Shown here: piece by piece, positions 22,224 through 32,147 of the stretch
Position numbering within the stretch: the first letter of the stretch is position 1
Layout of the letters: the number at the start of each line of letters is the position of its first letter
NCBI RefSeq assembly: GCF_025602895.1
Contig: NW_026516310.1
Location: forward strand, 1-64,000
From: Polychytrium aggregatum
Taxonomy: Eukaryota > Chytridiomycota > Chytridiomycetes > Polychytriales
Direction of reading: 5' to 3'
Length of the DNA stretch: 64,000 nt
Translations under genes and position numbers: made by a program
The notes under the pieces: model-generated
What the model was told of the DNA's origin: nothing
The model's input: the letters and a program-made list of their open reading frames with translations, nothing else
Databases searched by the model: none

Positions 22224-24842
22224 ACCCGACTCCGACCCCCGACGCTGAACTATTGACTCTCGCCACCGGACCCCACCTGATCAACTCTCTCATCGACGAA
22301 CCCCACCGCATTGCCGCCAATCACGGCAAGGGACTGCTTGTGATCGACGCCACCCTCAACGGCTCCCCGATCACCGTCCTCATCGACCCTGGTGCGACTA
22401 ACTCGCACATCTCCGAGACCCTCGCCTCGACCCTCGACCTTCGAACCAAGACCACCGCCAACGCCGTCACGATGCCCAACGGCAAGTCCTTCCCGTCCTC
22501 CGTCACCGATCCCGTCGACCTCACCATCCACGATTACCACGCCCGCATCAACCTCTTCACCGCGCCACTCACCTGGGACGTCATCCTCGGCAAGAACTGG
22601 CTCGACCAGACCAACCCCGAGATCGACTGGCCCTCCAACCGAATCAAGTTCTCGATCGACGGGAAGCACCACACTTGGACGGCATCGCGACCCGACTCCG
22701 GAATGCCACTCACGACCCTCGAACTCCGATTCCAGTACCACATGTCGACCCAGCAGATCAACGCACTCGCCTCGACTCCCGGCGCCGTGTATGTTTGTAC
22801 TCTGAGCAGTGACTTGAATACAGTTGCTGTTGAACCCTACGACCCCGTTGCCCAACTCGCCCGTGTCCTCGAACCACTGACCCCCGAACACCGATCCATC
22901 ATTGCAAAGTACCGCGATGCCTTCAACGAACTCAAGGAACTCCCGCCTCACCGACCCGGCATCGACATGAACATCCGACTCGACGACTCTGCCAAGTCAA
23001 CTTGGTCGTCGCTCTACCAGATGTCGGCCGAAGAACTCGCTCGACTCAAAGACGAACTCGACCGATTGCTCCGAATCGGCCACATCCGCAAGTCCGTCTC
23101 GCCCTTCGGCGCACCGATCTTCTGGGTCAAGCAGGGCGACAAGTTCCGACTCGTCTTTGACTTCCGCGCCCTCAACAAGATCACCGTCAAGGACCGCACC
23201 GCGCTGCCCAACATGCGCGAGATCATCGACCGCCTGTCCAAGTGCCGTGTCTTCTCCAAGCTCGACTTGCAACGCGGATTCCACCAGATCCGCATTGCCG
23301 ACGCCGACACCCCCAAGACGGCCTTCAGGACCAAGTACGGCCACTTTGAGTGGCTTGTGATGCCCTTCGGCCTCGCCAACAGTCCCTCCGTGTTCCAAGC
23401 CGCGATGAACGACATCTTCCGCGAATACATCGACGACTTTGTGTTCGTCTACATCGACGACATCCTGATCGCATCCGAGGACGAGGACCAGCACATCCGC
23501 CACATCGAACTGGTCCTCGACAAGATCCACCGACACGGCTTCAAGATCCGACCCGAGAAGTGTTCGTTCTTCAACTCGACCGTCACCTATCTCGGCTTCA
23601 TCATCGGCGAAGGACGCATCCAAGTGCATCCCTCGCGCATCGACGCCATCAAGAACTACCCGCGACCAACGACTGAACACGAACTCCGCAGCTTCCTCGG
23701 CTTGACCAACACCATCATGAGCTTTGTCCCCGGCTACGCTGCCCTCGCCGGTCCACTCTCGACACTGATCACCACCCGCTCTGCCAACTCGACCAAGTCC
23801 GTCGTCTGGGACGACAACGCCATCGCCGCCTTCGAGCAGCTCAAGTTGCTCTCGCCTCAGTCGCTGCACATGGTCAACCCGGACAAAGACATTCACCTCT
23901 TCACCGACTGGTCCGAGTCAAGCGCATCGATTGGTGGATGGATCGGCCAGGACATGGACGGATCCGGCACAGTGCGCCCCATCGCCTTCAACTCGCAGAA
24001 ACTGCACGGATCCGAGCTCAACTACTCGCCCTACAACGGCGAGTTGCTGTCGATCACCCGCCACCTCGACAAGTTCAAGAACTACCTCGTCGGCCGCAAA
24101 GTCTTCCTCCACACCGACCAGAAGGCGCTCAAGCACATCCTCGACTCCAAGACCCTCAACAAGCGCCAACAGCGAGCCATCGACACGATGCTGGACTTTG
24201 ACCTCGAGATCCAGTGGATCCCCGGCTCGTGGAACAAGGTCGCCGACGTGCTCTCGCGCACACCGACAGCCATCTCCAAGGCCGTCCAAGTCTCGATCAT
24301 CAACGCGATTGTCAACCTCGGACCCTCGCCCGACGATCTCTTGGACACCATCCGCACTCAGTACAGCTCCGACCCGATCCTGCCAGCACTGATCTCGGCC
24401 CTCCGCGACAACTCGACCGACGGACTCAAGCCGTGGATGAAGGCACAGCTGCACCGCTTCTCACTCCGACACGGGATTCTCTACTTCGACTCGACCCGCA
24501 TCTGCATCCCCGATAAGGACCTCCGCATCTCGATCATCAAGGACCACCACGACTCTGTCTGTGCAGCTCACCCCGGCACCAACACGCTCTACAAGGCCAT
24601 CTCGACCCACTACTACTGGCCCGCCATGTCCAAGGACATTGCCGAGTGGGTCTCGCACTGCGACATCTGCCAGCGAGCCAAGATCCGACGACAACAAGCA
24701 TACGGTCACTTCTCCCGGATCCCTGTGGCCACCCGCAAGATGGACACTGTCGCCCTCGACTTCATCCTCGGACTCACTCTCGGGACGCACCTTCAACTCG
24801 ATCACGATCTTTGTCGACTCCCTCACCAAGTACGTCGTCCTG

Positions 24843-25069
24843 TGTCAAGACTGGACAACGGGGCAAGCAGGGAAGTGCGCAAGAGTCCTAATACAAGACT
24901 CGAACGTAGGGAGAGGAGCGGGGACTGGACTGGGACACAGAGTGTCAAGTGTAAAGCCAAAGTTTTATTCTAGATCCAAGGCTTAGGATACTAAAAATAC
25001 AAAGTTCATTTCAAGGACAAGGCAAGATAACTAGGCAAGATACAAGGCAAGGAAACTCGGTTCATGACA
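24843..25069 (-). repeat. 3' LTR of element D
   Basis: 227 bp, apparently identical to 27672-27898, next to the purine-rich tract at 25070-25082. On the minus strand it contains an AATAAA signal. Confidence 0.94.
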
Positions 25070-25080
25070 CTATCTCCCCC

Positions 25081-26360
25081 TTATAGGTCAGCCATAATGG
25101 CTCGATAGGACTGGAACATGAACGGCACCCCAGCTCGGGCTTTTCCGAAATTCAGTGTCAGCATCGGTTTCGAACCGGCAACCTCCAGACTGGTATGCAG
25201 ACACCTTAAACGAACTCGGCGAACTGGGGCACTGGCAGGGGACTCGGAACGGCGGATGAAACCCTTGGACAAGTTCTCTTGGATGTAGGTGTGGAGGGCG
25301 TCCATCTCCGGCTTGGAGAGGTTGTAGACGGGCCCAAACGACGGAGACGCACCTTCGACCAACGGGATCGTGTGGTCGTAAGGGCGGTGCTGGGGGAGCT
25401 TGTCGGCCTCGGACTTGGAAAACACCTTGGCAAAGGACGAGTACTTGGAGGGGACAGAGGGCTCGGCCTTGGGCTTGGCTCCAGCGTCGACGGAGCAGAG
25501 GGACAGGACTCGGGCAGCATCCAAGAGGAACACTTCCAGGCCTTCCTTCTGGACGGCGTGCTGGAAGGGGATGCTGCCGATCAGGCTGACGCTGGGTAGG
25601 GACTGGGTCTTGGTCTTGGGGACGGCAGGAGGCAAGGCAGGACTGGGCTTGGGCACGGCAGGAGGCAAGGCAGGGAGGATCTCGGGCACGGCTGGGGACT
25701 TGGCTGGGGACTCGGCAGGAACAATCTTGGACTCGGGCAGGGACACGGCAGGCTCGGCGGGGACCTCAGCAGGGGACTCGGCAGGGCTGGACCTAGAGGA
25801 CTGTGGCTCGGGAGAGAACGGGGAGGCCAAACTGTGGATAGAGGTGCAAGGCAAGAAAATAGAGTCATGGTGCCAGTCAAAGTAGGGTTTGTGTTTCTTG
25901 ATCCAATCCATACCCAAGATGATCGGGTATGAAGCCAAGGGAATCAGCGCGAACGAGATTTGTTCATAGTGGCTGATGCCTGTGATCATAGAAACACAAA
26001 CTCCAAGACTAGACTCCATCGAAGAGCCATCGGCAAGAGTGATGACGAAAGAAGTTTCAAAGGTGGGGAGAGCGTGGGTTGCGGCGAATCCAGTGTCCAT
26101 AAACGAAGTAACCGCGCCGGTATCGATCATGGCGGTTGCCCGTATGGACTCTGGACCGCACAGCAGAGTCACAGCGAGGGAGGGCTGACGTTGGATGTCA
26201 GGCTCGGGAGGCGAAGACGAAGAAGCAAGAGCAGTGGAAACGGTGGCAATGGTGACGGGGGCAAGATGGCAAAAGGCAGAAGAGTGATTTACCGTGGAGA
26301 CATTTACAGGAGGAAGATTTATGACATGATTGACGCCTAGGAAAGCTCCTCCGACCTTTT
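25081..26360 (-). pseudogene. pol: pol remnant of element D (protease and start of RT only)
   Basis: The frame is -1 relative to gag. It contains an aspartic protease motif, MIDTGAVTSF (near 26124), and a long proline/serine/alanine-rich linker with repeated SPAESPA- and ALPPAVPK-like units. It ends with the beginning of a gypsy reverse transcriptase (SKPEMDALHTYIQENLSKGFIRRSESP). The remaining pol domains are absent. It encodes no complete enzyme set. Confidence 0.85.
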
Positions 26361-27599
26361 CTAGGCAGAGAAGTTTTCCTGGTCGTCAAGTTTATTCACA
26401 TCAACGACAGCCAAAGAAGCATCGATGGCAGCCAAGCGGGAGGAGGTCTTATTGGGGCAGCGAAGGGCAATGTGCCCTTCCTGCTTGCAATAAAAGCAGC
26501 GGTTGGCAGCACGGAGGGCGGCCTTGTCCTCGGCGGTCAGCCTGCGAGCGGAAGCCTGGCTGAGGTCCATGGGCTGCGGAACGTTGAAGGCTTGAGCGGG
26601 GCGAGGAGGAGGAGCAGAAGCGAAGGGACGAGGAGCCGGACGGAAAGGGAGAGGAGCCGGACGAGCAGGAGCAGGAGCAGGAGCGGAGCGGTGGTTGGGA
26701 CGGCGGGAACGTTGGTCCTCCTGGCGGTTGTCGATGGCGATCGCCGCTTGCATAAGATCTTCGAGGTTGTCGAAGGAGCGGCGGGAGAGTTCATCTTGGA
26801 CCGAGGGCTTGAGTCCACTCTCGAAGTGGAACATGAGAGGGTCTTGGGACCAAGTGACGAGGTGGACGGCTTGGCGGCGGTACTCGGCGGCATAGGCGGC
26901 GGCGGAGGTGACTTGGTAAAGCCTGACCATCTCGCGAGCAGCGGCGATGGTGGGCTGAACCTGGCCAAAGGCAGCACGGAGCCACTCGGAAAAACCGGCA
27001 AAGTCACGGATGGCAGGGGGGGAGCACTCGGGGTCTCTCTCCAACTGATCGATGTACGGCTGCATGTAGTCTGCAGCAGTACCATCGAGATAGGATAAGG
27101 CGTAAAACACCTTATCCCTTTCAGTCTGGAAGAGGGGAGGGTTGGACACGAAGGCCAGTCTGCAATGCGAGAGGAAGGCATTGCAGCGGCTCGGGTCCTT
27201 ACCAGAGAAGCGGTCGGGAGGACCTATCTGCCTGGTGGCAGAGTTGCGACCAGCAGGGTTGTCCTCGGGGTCTTGGGCAGGATCATCGACGTCGTCAGGA
27301 ACGCCGAAGTAGGGGCGACCTGCACGACGGATCGGAGCGGGAGCGGGAGCAGGAGGAGGTAGCTGGGCCTGGTAGCTGCGGAGGGCCTCCTGGACACTGG
27401 CGGCGACAACTTGGCGGACATCCTCTTCACGGCGAGCCAGGACCTGGTCCATACGATCGGTGATGCGGTTGAGCGCATCATCCTGATCGTGGAGGAATTT
27501 GGAAAAGTCCTGGAGAGAACGGGCGTTCTCGGCGGACTGGATAATGACCGCACGGATGGCCTGGAGCTCGGGCTCGGAAAGGCCCGAAGGGGAAGCCAT
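26361..27599 (-). CDS. gag: Gag polyprotein, family D
   Basis: 412 residues from the ATG at 27599 (MASPSGLSEPELQAI). An upstream in-frame ATG lies inside the LTR and is less likely. A coiled-coil-like N-terminus (SLQDFSKFLHDQDDALNRITDRMDQVL) precedes the retrotransposon gag region (RDFAGFSEWLRAAFGQ) and a basic proline/alanine-rich linker. The CCHC knuckle CFYCKQEGHIALRC lies at about residues 368-381. Gag is open although pol is mostly gone, a pattern compatible with a gag-only element that borrows enzymes; this is inference. Confidence 0.9.
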   Translation of the reverse strand: MASPSGLSEPELQAIRAVIIQSAENARSLQDFSKFLHDQDDALNRITDRMDQVLARREEDVRQVVAASVQEALRSYQAQLPPPAPAPAPIRRAGRPYFGVPDDVDDPAQDPEDNPAGRNSATRQIGPPDRFSGKDPSRCNAFLSHCRLAFVSNPPLFQTERDKVFYALSYLDGTAADYMQPYIDQLERDPECSPPAIRDFAGFSEWLRAAFGQVQPTIAAAREMVRLYQVTSAAAYAAEYRRQAVHLVTWSQDPLMFHFESGLKPSVQDELSRRSFDNLEDLMQAAIAIDNRQEDQRSRRPNHRSAPAPAPARPAPLPFRPAPRPFASAPPPRPAQAFNVPQPMDLSQASARRLTAEDKAALRAANRCFYCKQEGHIALRCPNKTSSRLAAIDASLAVVDVNKLDDQENFSA

Positions 27600-27671
27600 T
27601 GGTAAAAGATATAGCGAAGGGAACGGGGGCAAAGGCAGGGCAAGTGGGGGGTTGTTGAAGGTCTTGCCAAG

Positions 27672-27898
27672 TGTCAAGACTGGACAACGGGGCAAGCAGG
27701 GAAGTGCGCAAGAGTCCTAATACAAGACTCGAACGTAGGGAGAGGAGCGGGGACTGGACTGGGACACAGAGTGTCAAGTGTAAAGCCAAAGTTTTATTCT
27801 AGATCCAAGGCTTAGGATACTAAAAATACAAAGTTCATTTCAAGGACAAGGCAAGATAACTAGGCAAGATACAAGGCAAGGAAACTCGGTTCATGACA
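27672..27898 (-). repeat. 5' LTR of element D
   Basis: 227 bp; the element reads leftward from here. Followed on the right by the tcctg duplication and the rest of unit 5 integrase. Confidence 0.94.
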
Positions 27899-28975
27899 TC
27901 CTGGTTCCTGGAAACAAGACCGACTCGGCCGAAGACGTCGCCCGCCAGTACTTCCGCGATGTCTTTGTGCACTTTGGACTCGCCGGCACTTTCATCTCCG
28001 ATCACGACACACGCTTCCGGTCGGCCTTCTGGACAGGACTCAACGTTCTGCTCAAGACCGAACTCCGGATCGCCTTTGCCCACCACCACGAGGCCGCCGG
28101 ACAAGTCGAACGCTTTGTGGCAACCGCCGCCGAGGCCATCCGCTGTTCGACTCTGGCCCTCGGCTCCCGCTGGATCGATCAAGTGCCGTACATCCAGTTC
28201 GCGCTCAACTCACACAACTCAGCATCGACTGGACATTCGCCCTTCTTCCTGATGCACGGTCAGCATCCTCGCACTCCTGCCAACACCGACATCATCGCCG
28301 AGTCCAACCCCGCAGCACAGTCGATCGAGGAGATGCAAGCGACTCTGGACTTGGTCTCGGACAACATCGGCAAGGCCCAGGACCGGGCCCTGTACTACGC
28401 CAACCGACATCGACGCGATATCAGCTACGACATTGGCGACCAAGTCCTGATCGACACGACCGCGTACCACTTCAGCACGGACGACGTCACACCCTCCAAG
28501 ATGCGGATGCCGTACTTGGGACCCTTCAAGATCATCGAGAAGATCGGGACGACTGGATATCGACTTCGACTCCCGAGGACCCTCCGATTTACAACCGAAC
28601 TCCCAGCTTCCGCCCTCGTCCCGTACAACACACCATCGACCGACCAACTTGTGTTTGACGAACCCGGACCCAACCACAACGACGAATCAGTGTTCGAAGC
28701 GATCATTGGACACAGGATCAACCGACGACGTCGACTGCCTGGATATCGACACGAGTTCCTGCTCCGCTGGCAGGGATACGACCCATCGTACGACTCGTGG
28801 GCACCACTGGCCGAACTCTTGGATGGAGGACTCGCAGACATCCACGACTTCCTCAGCCGCAACCGCAACCTTCCGGAAATGGACACACTGATCGACCTTT
28901 GCCAAGCACAAGTGCAACGCAACTCGGGATCGAAAAATTGATGGTTTGACTTGAGCACAATTTTTCTGGGGGGGA

Positions 28976-29441
28976 TGTCACAGATCCCTCTCCCCGCTTG
29001 GCTGCACCGTCGCACTTGTGTCACTGTTTGCGTCGCACACTTTCCTTTTCCTTTGTCCTGTGACGCCTTTCCTTTTTCCTTGCTCTCATGTTGCACACGC
29101 CGCTCTGTGTTCCCTGCATTTGTCATCGACCATGCATTAGTCAAACGCTGTGTCACCCGCATTTGTCAGCCACCGAGCATTTGTCAGACTTTCACATGTT
29201 TCTCCGGTTAGCCGCTGCTGCCTGGCTGCTGTCCCGCCGCCTCCGCTGCTTCGCCCCCGCTGCGGCAGGCTTCGCCTCCGGGATCGCCAGACAGATAAAT
29301 AGCCCGCCTTCGCCCGCTCATGTTTCTGGTCATCACCTTCGACCCCAGACACACTTGACTCTAGATCCTAGACTCGCTAAGATCAATAAAACCCTTCTCT
29401 ATCTTCTTCTTTTGACTTCCTCTTGATCCCGTGATCTGACA
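28976..29441 (+). repeat. A2 LTR shared by array units 5 and 6
   Basis: 466 bp, A2 subtype, between unit 5 polypurine tract and unit 6 gag. Confidence 0.95.
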
Positions 29442-30499
29442 TGGTAGCATCGGACGATCCCGCCGTCAATGCCCGCCTCCAGGCCCTTGAGCAACTCTCG
29501 CTCGAGGACCGCGCCCTGGTCCTCTCCGCCCTGACCGCCCAGCCGAATCTCCCCACCGTCCCTCCCGGTTTCAAGCGTCCCAAGATCCCGCTCCCCGACG
29601 CCTTCACTGGCGAGCGTAAGGCTGCTGTCGTTGACGAGTTTGTCTTCTCAATGACCGAGTACATTGCCTTCCACAGTCTCGATGACGCCACCGCCGTCGC
29701 CACCGTCGCCATGAACCTCAAGGGCAAGGCCAAGACCTGGTGGCGCCTCTGGTCCCAGGGCAAGCAACTCGACAACCTGACCCCGGCCGCCGTCCTGTCC
29801 CTCGTCCGCGACACCTTCCTTCCGTCCACCTCGCTGCGCACCACCGAGGATGAGTTCGAAGCACTGCGCCACACCGGCTCCGTCGAGCAGTTCAACTCCC
29901 GTTTCCGCGATCTCCTCCTCGAGCTGCCCCACTTCAGCAACAACCGCCAGAACCTGCAGCGTTACCTCACCAAGCTCAAGCACAGGGTGCGCATCGAAGT
30001 CGAATGGAAGCTTGACTCCAACGCAGCCACCCTCGAAGATGCCATGGCCCTCGCCGAGCGATACGAGTCCATCATGGGTCAATCGCAGCCACTGATGCAG
30101 CAGCCCTCTCGCGCTCCGATCCGGGACCAACCCTTCCGCGAGCTCCCGTTCCAGCGACCTCCTCTCTTCCGCGCTCCACCTGGCCAGCCGCAGTTCCGCC
30201 CAATGGTCCGTCCTCCTCGTCCCGCCTTCCAGCCAACCCAGCCTCCCGCACGTGACCCCAACGCCATGGACCTCGACAACGTCGACATGCGCCCGATCAA
30301 GAAGCTCACCGACCGCGAGAAGGAGTATCTCCGCCGTAACGGAGGCTGCTTCCGCTGCCGCAAGTTCGGCCACATCGCCTCGCAGTGTCCCTTGAACCAG
30401 CCCCGCATCAACGCCATCGTCGAGACCGCCGACCAGGCCACCTTCTACGAAGATCAGGGAAACGACGAGGCGGCAACCCCTGGATCCTACGACCTCTGA
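29441..30499 (+). CDS. gag: Gag polyprotein, family A2 unit 6
   Basis: 352 residues, identical in translation to the other array gags; CCHC knuckle at 303-316; start at the LTR/primer-binding-site ATG. Candidate frameshift heptamer at 30457-30463, distal stem arm at 30512-30520. Confidence 0.93.
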   Translation: MVASDDPAVNARLQALEQLSLEDRALVLSALTAQPNLPTVPPGFKRPKIPLPDAFTGERKAAVVDEFVFSMTEYIAFHSLDDATAVATVAMNLKGKAKTWWRLWSQGKQLDNLTPAAVLSLVRDTFLPSTSLRTTEDEFEALRHTGSVEQFNSRFRDLLLELPHFSNNRQNLQRYLTKLKHRVRIEVEWKLDSNAATLEDAMALAERYESIMGQSQPLMQQPSRAPIRDQPFRELPFQRPPLFRAPPGQPQFRPMVRPPRPAFQPTQPPARDPNAMDLDNVDMRPIKKLTDREKEYLRRNGGCFRCRKFGHIASQCPLNQPRINAIVETADQATFYEDQGNDEAATPGSYDL

Positions 30500-30520
30500 A
30501 GGACCCGGCGAGTTGCCGCC
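30457..30520 (+). promoter_or_regulatory. Candidate -1 frameshift signal, unit 6
   Basis: GGGAAAC (30457-30463) and a 9-bp stem closing at 30512-30520, gag stop in the loop. Confidence 0.78.
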
Positions 30521-31829
30521 ACCCGACTCCGACCCCCGACGCTGAACTATTGACTCTCGCCACCGGACCCCACCTGATCAACTCTCTCATCGACGAACCC
30601 CACCGCATTGCCGCCAATCACGGCAAGGGACTGCTTGTGATCGACGCCACCCTCAACGGCTCCCCGATCACCGTCCTCATCGACCCTGGTGCGACTAACT
30701 CGCACATCTCCGAGACCCTCGCCTCGACCCTCGACCTTCGAACCAAGACCACCGCCAACGCCGTCACGATGCCCAACGGCAAGTCCTTCCCGTCCTCCGT
30801 CACCGATCCCGTCGACCTCACCATCCACGATTACCACGCCCGCATCAACCTCTTCACCGCGCCACTCACCTGGGACGTCATCCTCGGCAAGAACTGGCTC
30901 GACCAGACCAACCCCGAGATCGACTGGCCCTCCAACCGAATCAAGTTCTCGATCGACGGGAAGCACCACACTTGGACGGCATCGCGACCCGACTCCGGAA
31001 TGCCACTCACGACCCTCGAACTCCGATTCCAGTACCACATGTCGACCCAGCAGATCAACGCACTCGCCTCGACTCCCGGCGCCGTGTATGTTTGTACTCT
31101 GAGCAGTGACTTGAATACAGTTGCTGTTGAACCCTACGACCCCGTTGCCCAACTCGCCCGTGTCCTCGAACCACTGACCCCCGAACACCGATCCATCATT
31201 GCAAAGTACCGCGATGCCTTCAACGAACTCAAGGAACTCCCGCCTCACCGACCCGGCATCGACATGAACATCCGACTCGACGACTCTGCCAAGTCAACTT
31301 GGTCGTCGCTCTACCAGATGTCGGCCGAAGAACTCGCTCGACTCAAAGACGAACTCGACCGATTGCTCCGAATCGGCCACATCCGCAAGTCCGTCTCGCC
31401 CTTCGGCGCACCGATCTTCTGGGTCAAGCAGGGCGACAAGTTCCGACTCGTCTTTGACTTCCGCGCCCTCAACAAGATCACCGTCAAGGACCGCACCGCG
31501 CTGCCCAACATGCGCGAGATCATCGACCGCCTGTCCAAGTGCCGTGTCTTCTCCAAGCTCGACTTGCAACGCGGATTCCACCAGATCCGCATTGCCGACG
31601 CCGACACCCCCAAGACGGCCTTCAGGACCAAGTACGGCCACTTTGAGTGGCTTGTGATGCCCTTCGGCCTCGCCAACAGTCCCTCCGTGTTCCAAGCCGC
31701 GATGAACGACATCTTCCGCGAATACATCGACGATTTTGTGTTTGTCTACATCGACGACATCCTGATTGCATCCGAGGACGAGGACCAGCACATCCGCCAC
31801 ATCGAACTGGTCCTCGACAAGATCCACCG

Positions 31830-32138
31830 TGTAACGTCCACTACTGGGACGTTGGGGCAAGACGGGGAGGGAGGGGGTACAAGACAAGACAGGACGGGGC
31901 AGAACAGGGCGGTGCTAGGCTACTCTAGCGGACGGGTGAGCTCGGGGAGCACTTACGTTTATTCACGATAAAACCGAACTCCAGACAAACGGGGGGAACG
32001 GGGGCAACCCGCAGGTATACCCTGCGGTGGCCTGCCTGCGGTGCGTGAAAACGCAAAGCGCAGCACAGGTCACGACCCACTGCGCCGCGCAGTACGCGCA
32101 GTACGCGCAGCACAGCGTCGGAGATACCATCTCCTACA
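31830..32138 (-). repeat. 3' LTR of the minus-strand C element
   Basis: 309 bp. In element sense it starts TGTAGGAG, ends GTTACA and carries AATAAA. Adjacent internal sequence is the purine-rich GTGTGGGAG (minus strand). Confidence 0.95.
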
Positions 32139-32147
32139 CTCCCACAC

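Larger units (their letters stand above)
24843..27898 (-). mobile_element. Family D gypsy-type LTR element, minus strand, non-autonomous, nested in unit 5
   Basis: 3,056 bp with two apparently identical 227-bp LTRs (TGTCAAGA on the plus strand, ending ATGACA) and a tcctg target duplication. It reads right to left: gag at 26361-27599, then a short pol piece. Only the protease and the start of the reverse transcriptase remain; RNase H and integrase are absent, so movement must have depended on another element. A polypurine tract AAGGGGGAGATAG (minus strand, 25070-25082) abuts the 3' LTR. The sequence after the 5' LTR is CTTGGCAAGACC, so its primer differs from that of A, B and C. Identical LTRs imply a recent insertion. 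Confidence 0.92.
22088..28941 (+). pseudogene. pol: pol of unit 5, interrupted by element D
   Basis: Protease, RT, RNase H and integrase zinc finger lie left of the insertion. The rest of the integrase core and the chromodomain (about 28690-28860) lie right of it, after the tcctg duplication. One break shared with other units in addition to the insertion. Confidence 0.9.
20679..29441 (+). mobile_element. Family A2 array unit 5, interrupted by element D
   Basis: LTRs 20679-21144 and 28976-29441. Element D is inserted at 24843-27898 in the integrase region with a tcctg duplication (24838-24842 and 27899-27903). Net length is 5,236 bp. Around 23425-23470 it carries silent variants otherwise seen in the A1 copy, unlike units 4, 6, 7 and 8. 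pol carries the shared break plus the insertion. Confidence 0.93.

Noticed and set aside
26330-26400. Frameshift heptamer at the gag end of element D
   Set aside because: pol is in the -1 frame, but no X XXY YYZ heptamer lies in the gag frame there (GGAAAAC does not fit). Not annotated.
26361-27695. Longer gag start for element D inside the LTR
   Set aside because: The first 32 codons are LTR and leader sequence; the ATG at 27599 begins a normal gag N-terminus.
24843-27898. Element D as a host gene pair (zinc-knuckle protein plus protease)
   Set aside because: Flanking identical 227-bp LTRs, a 5-bp target duplication, and gag/protease/RT order show it is an LTR element.
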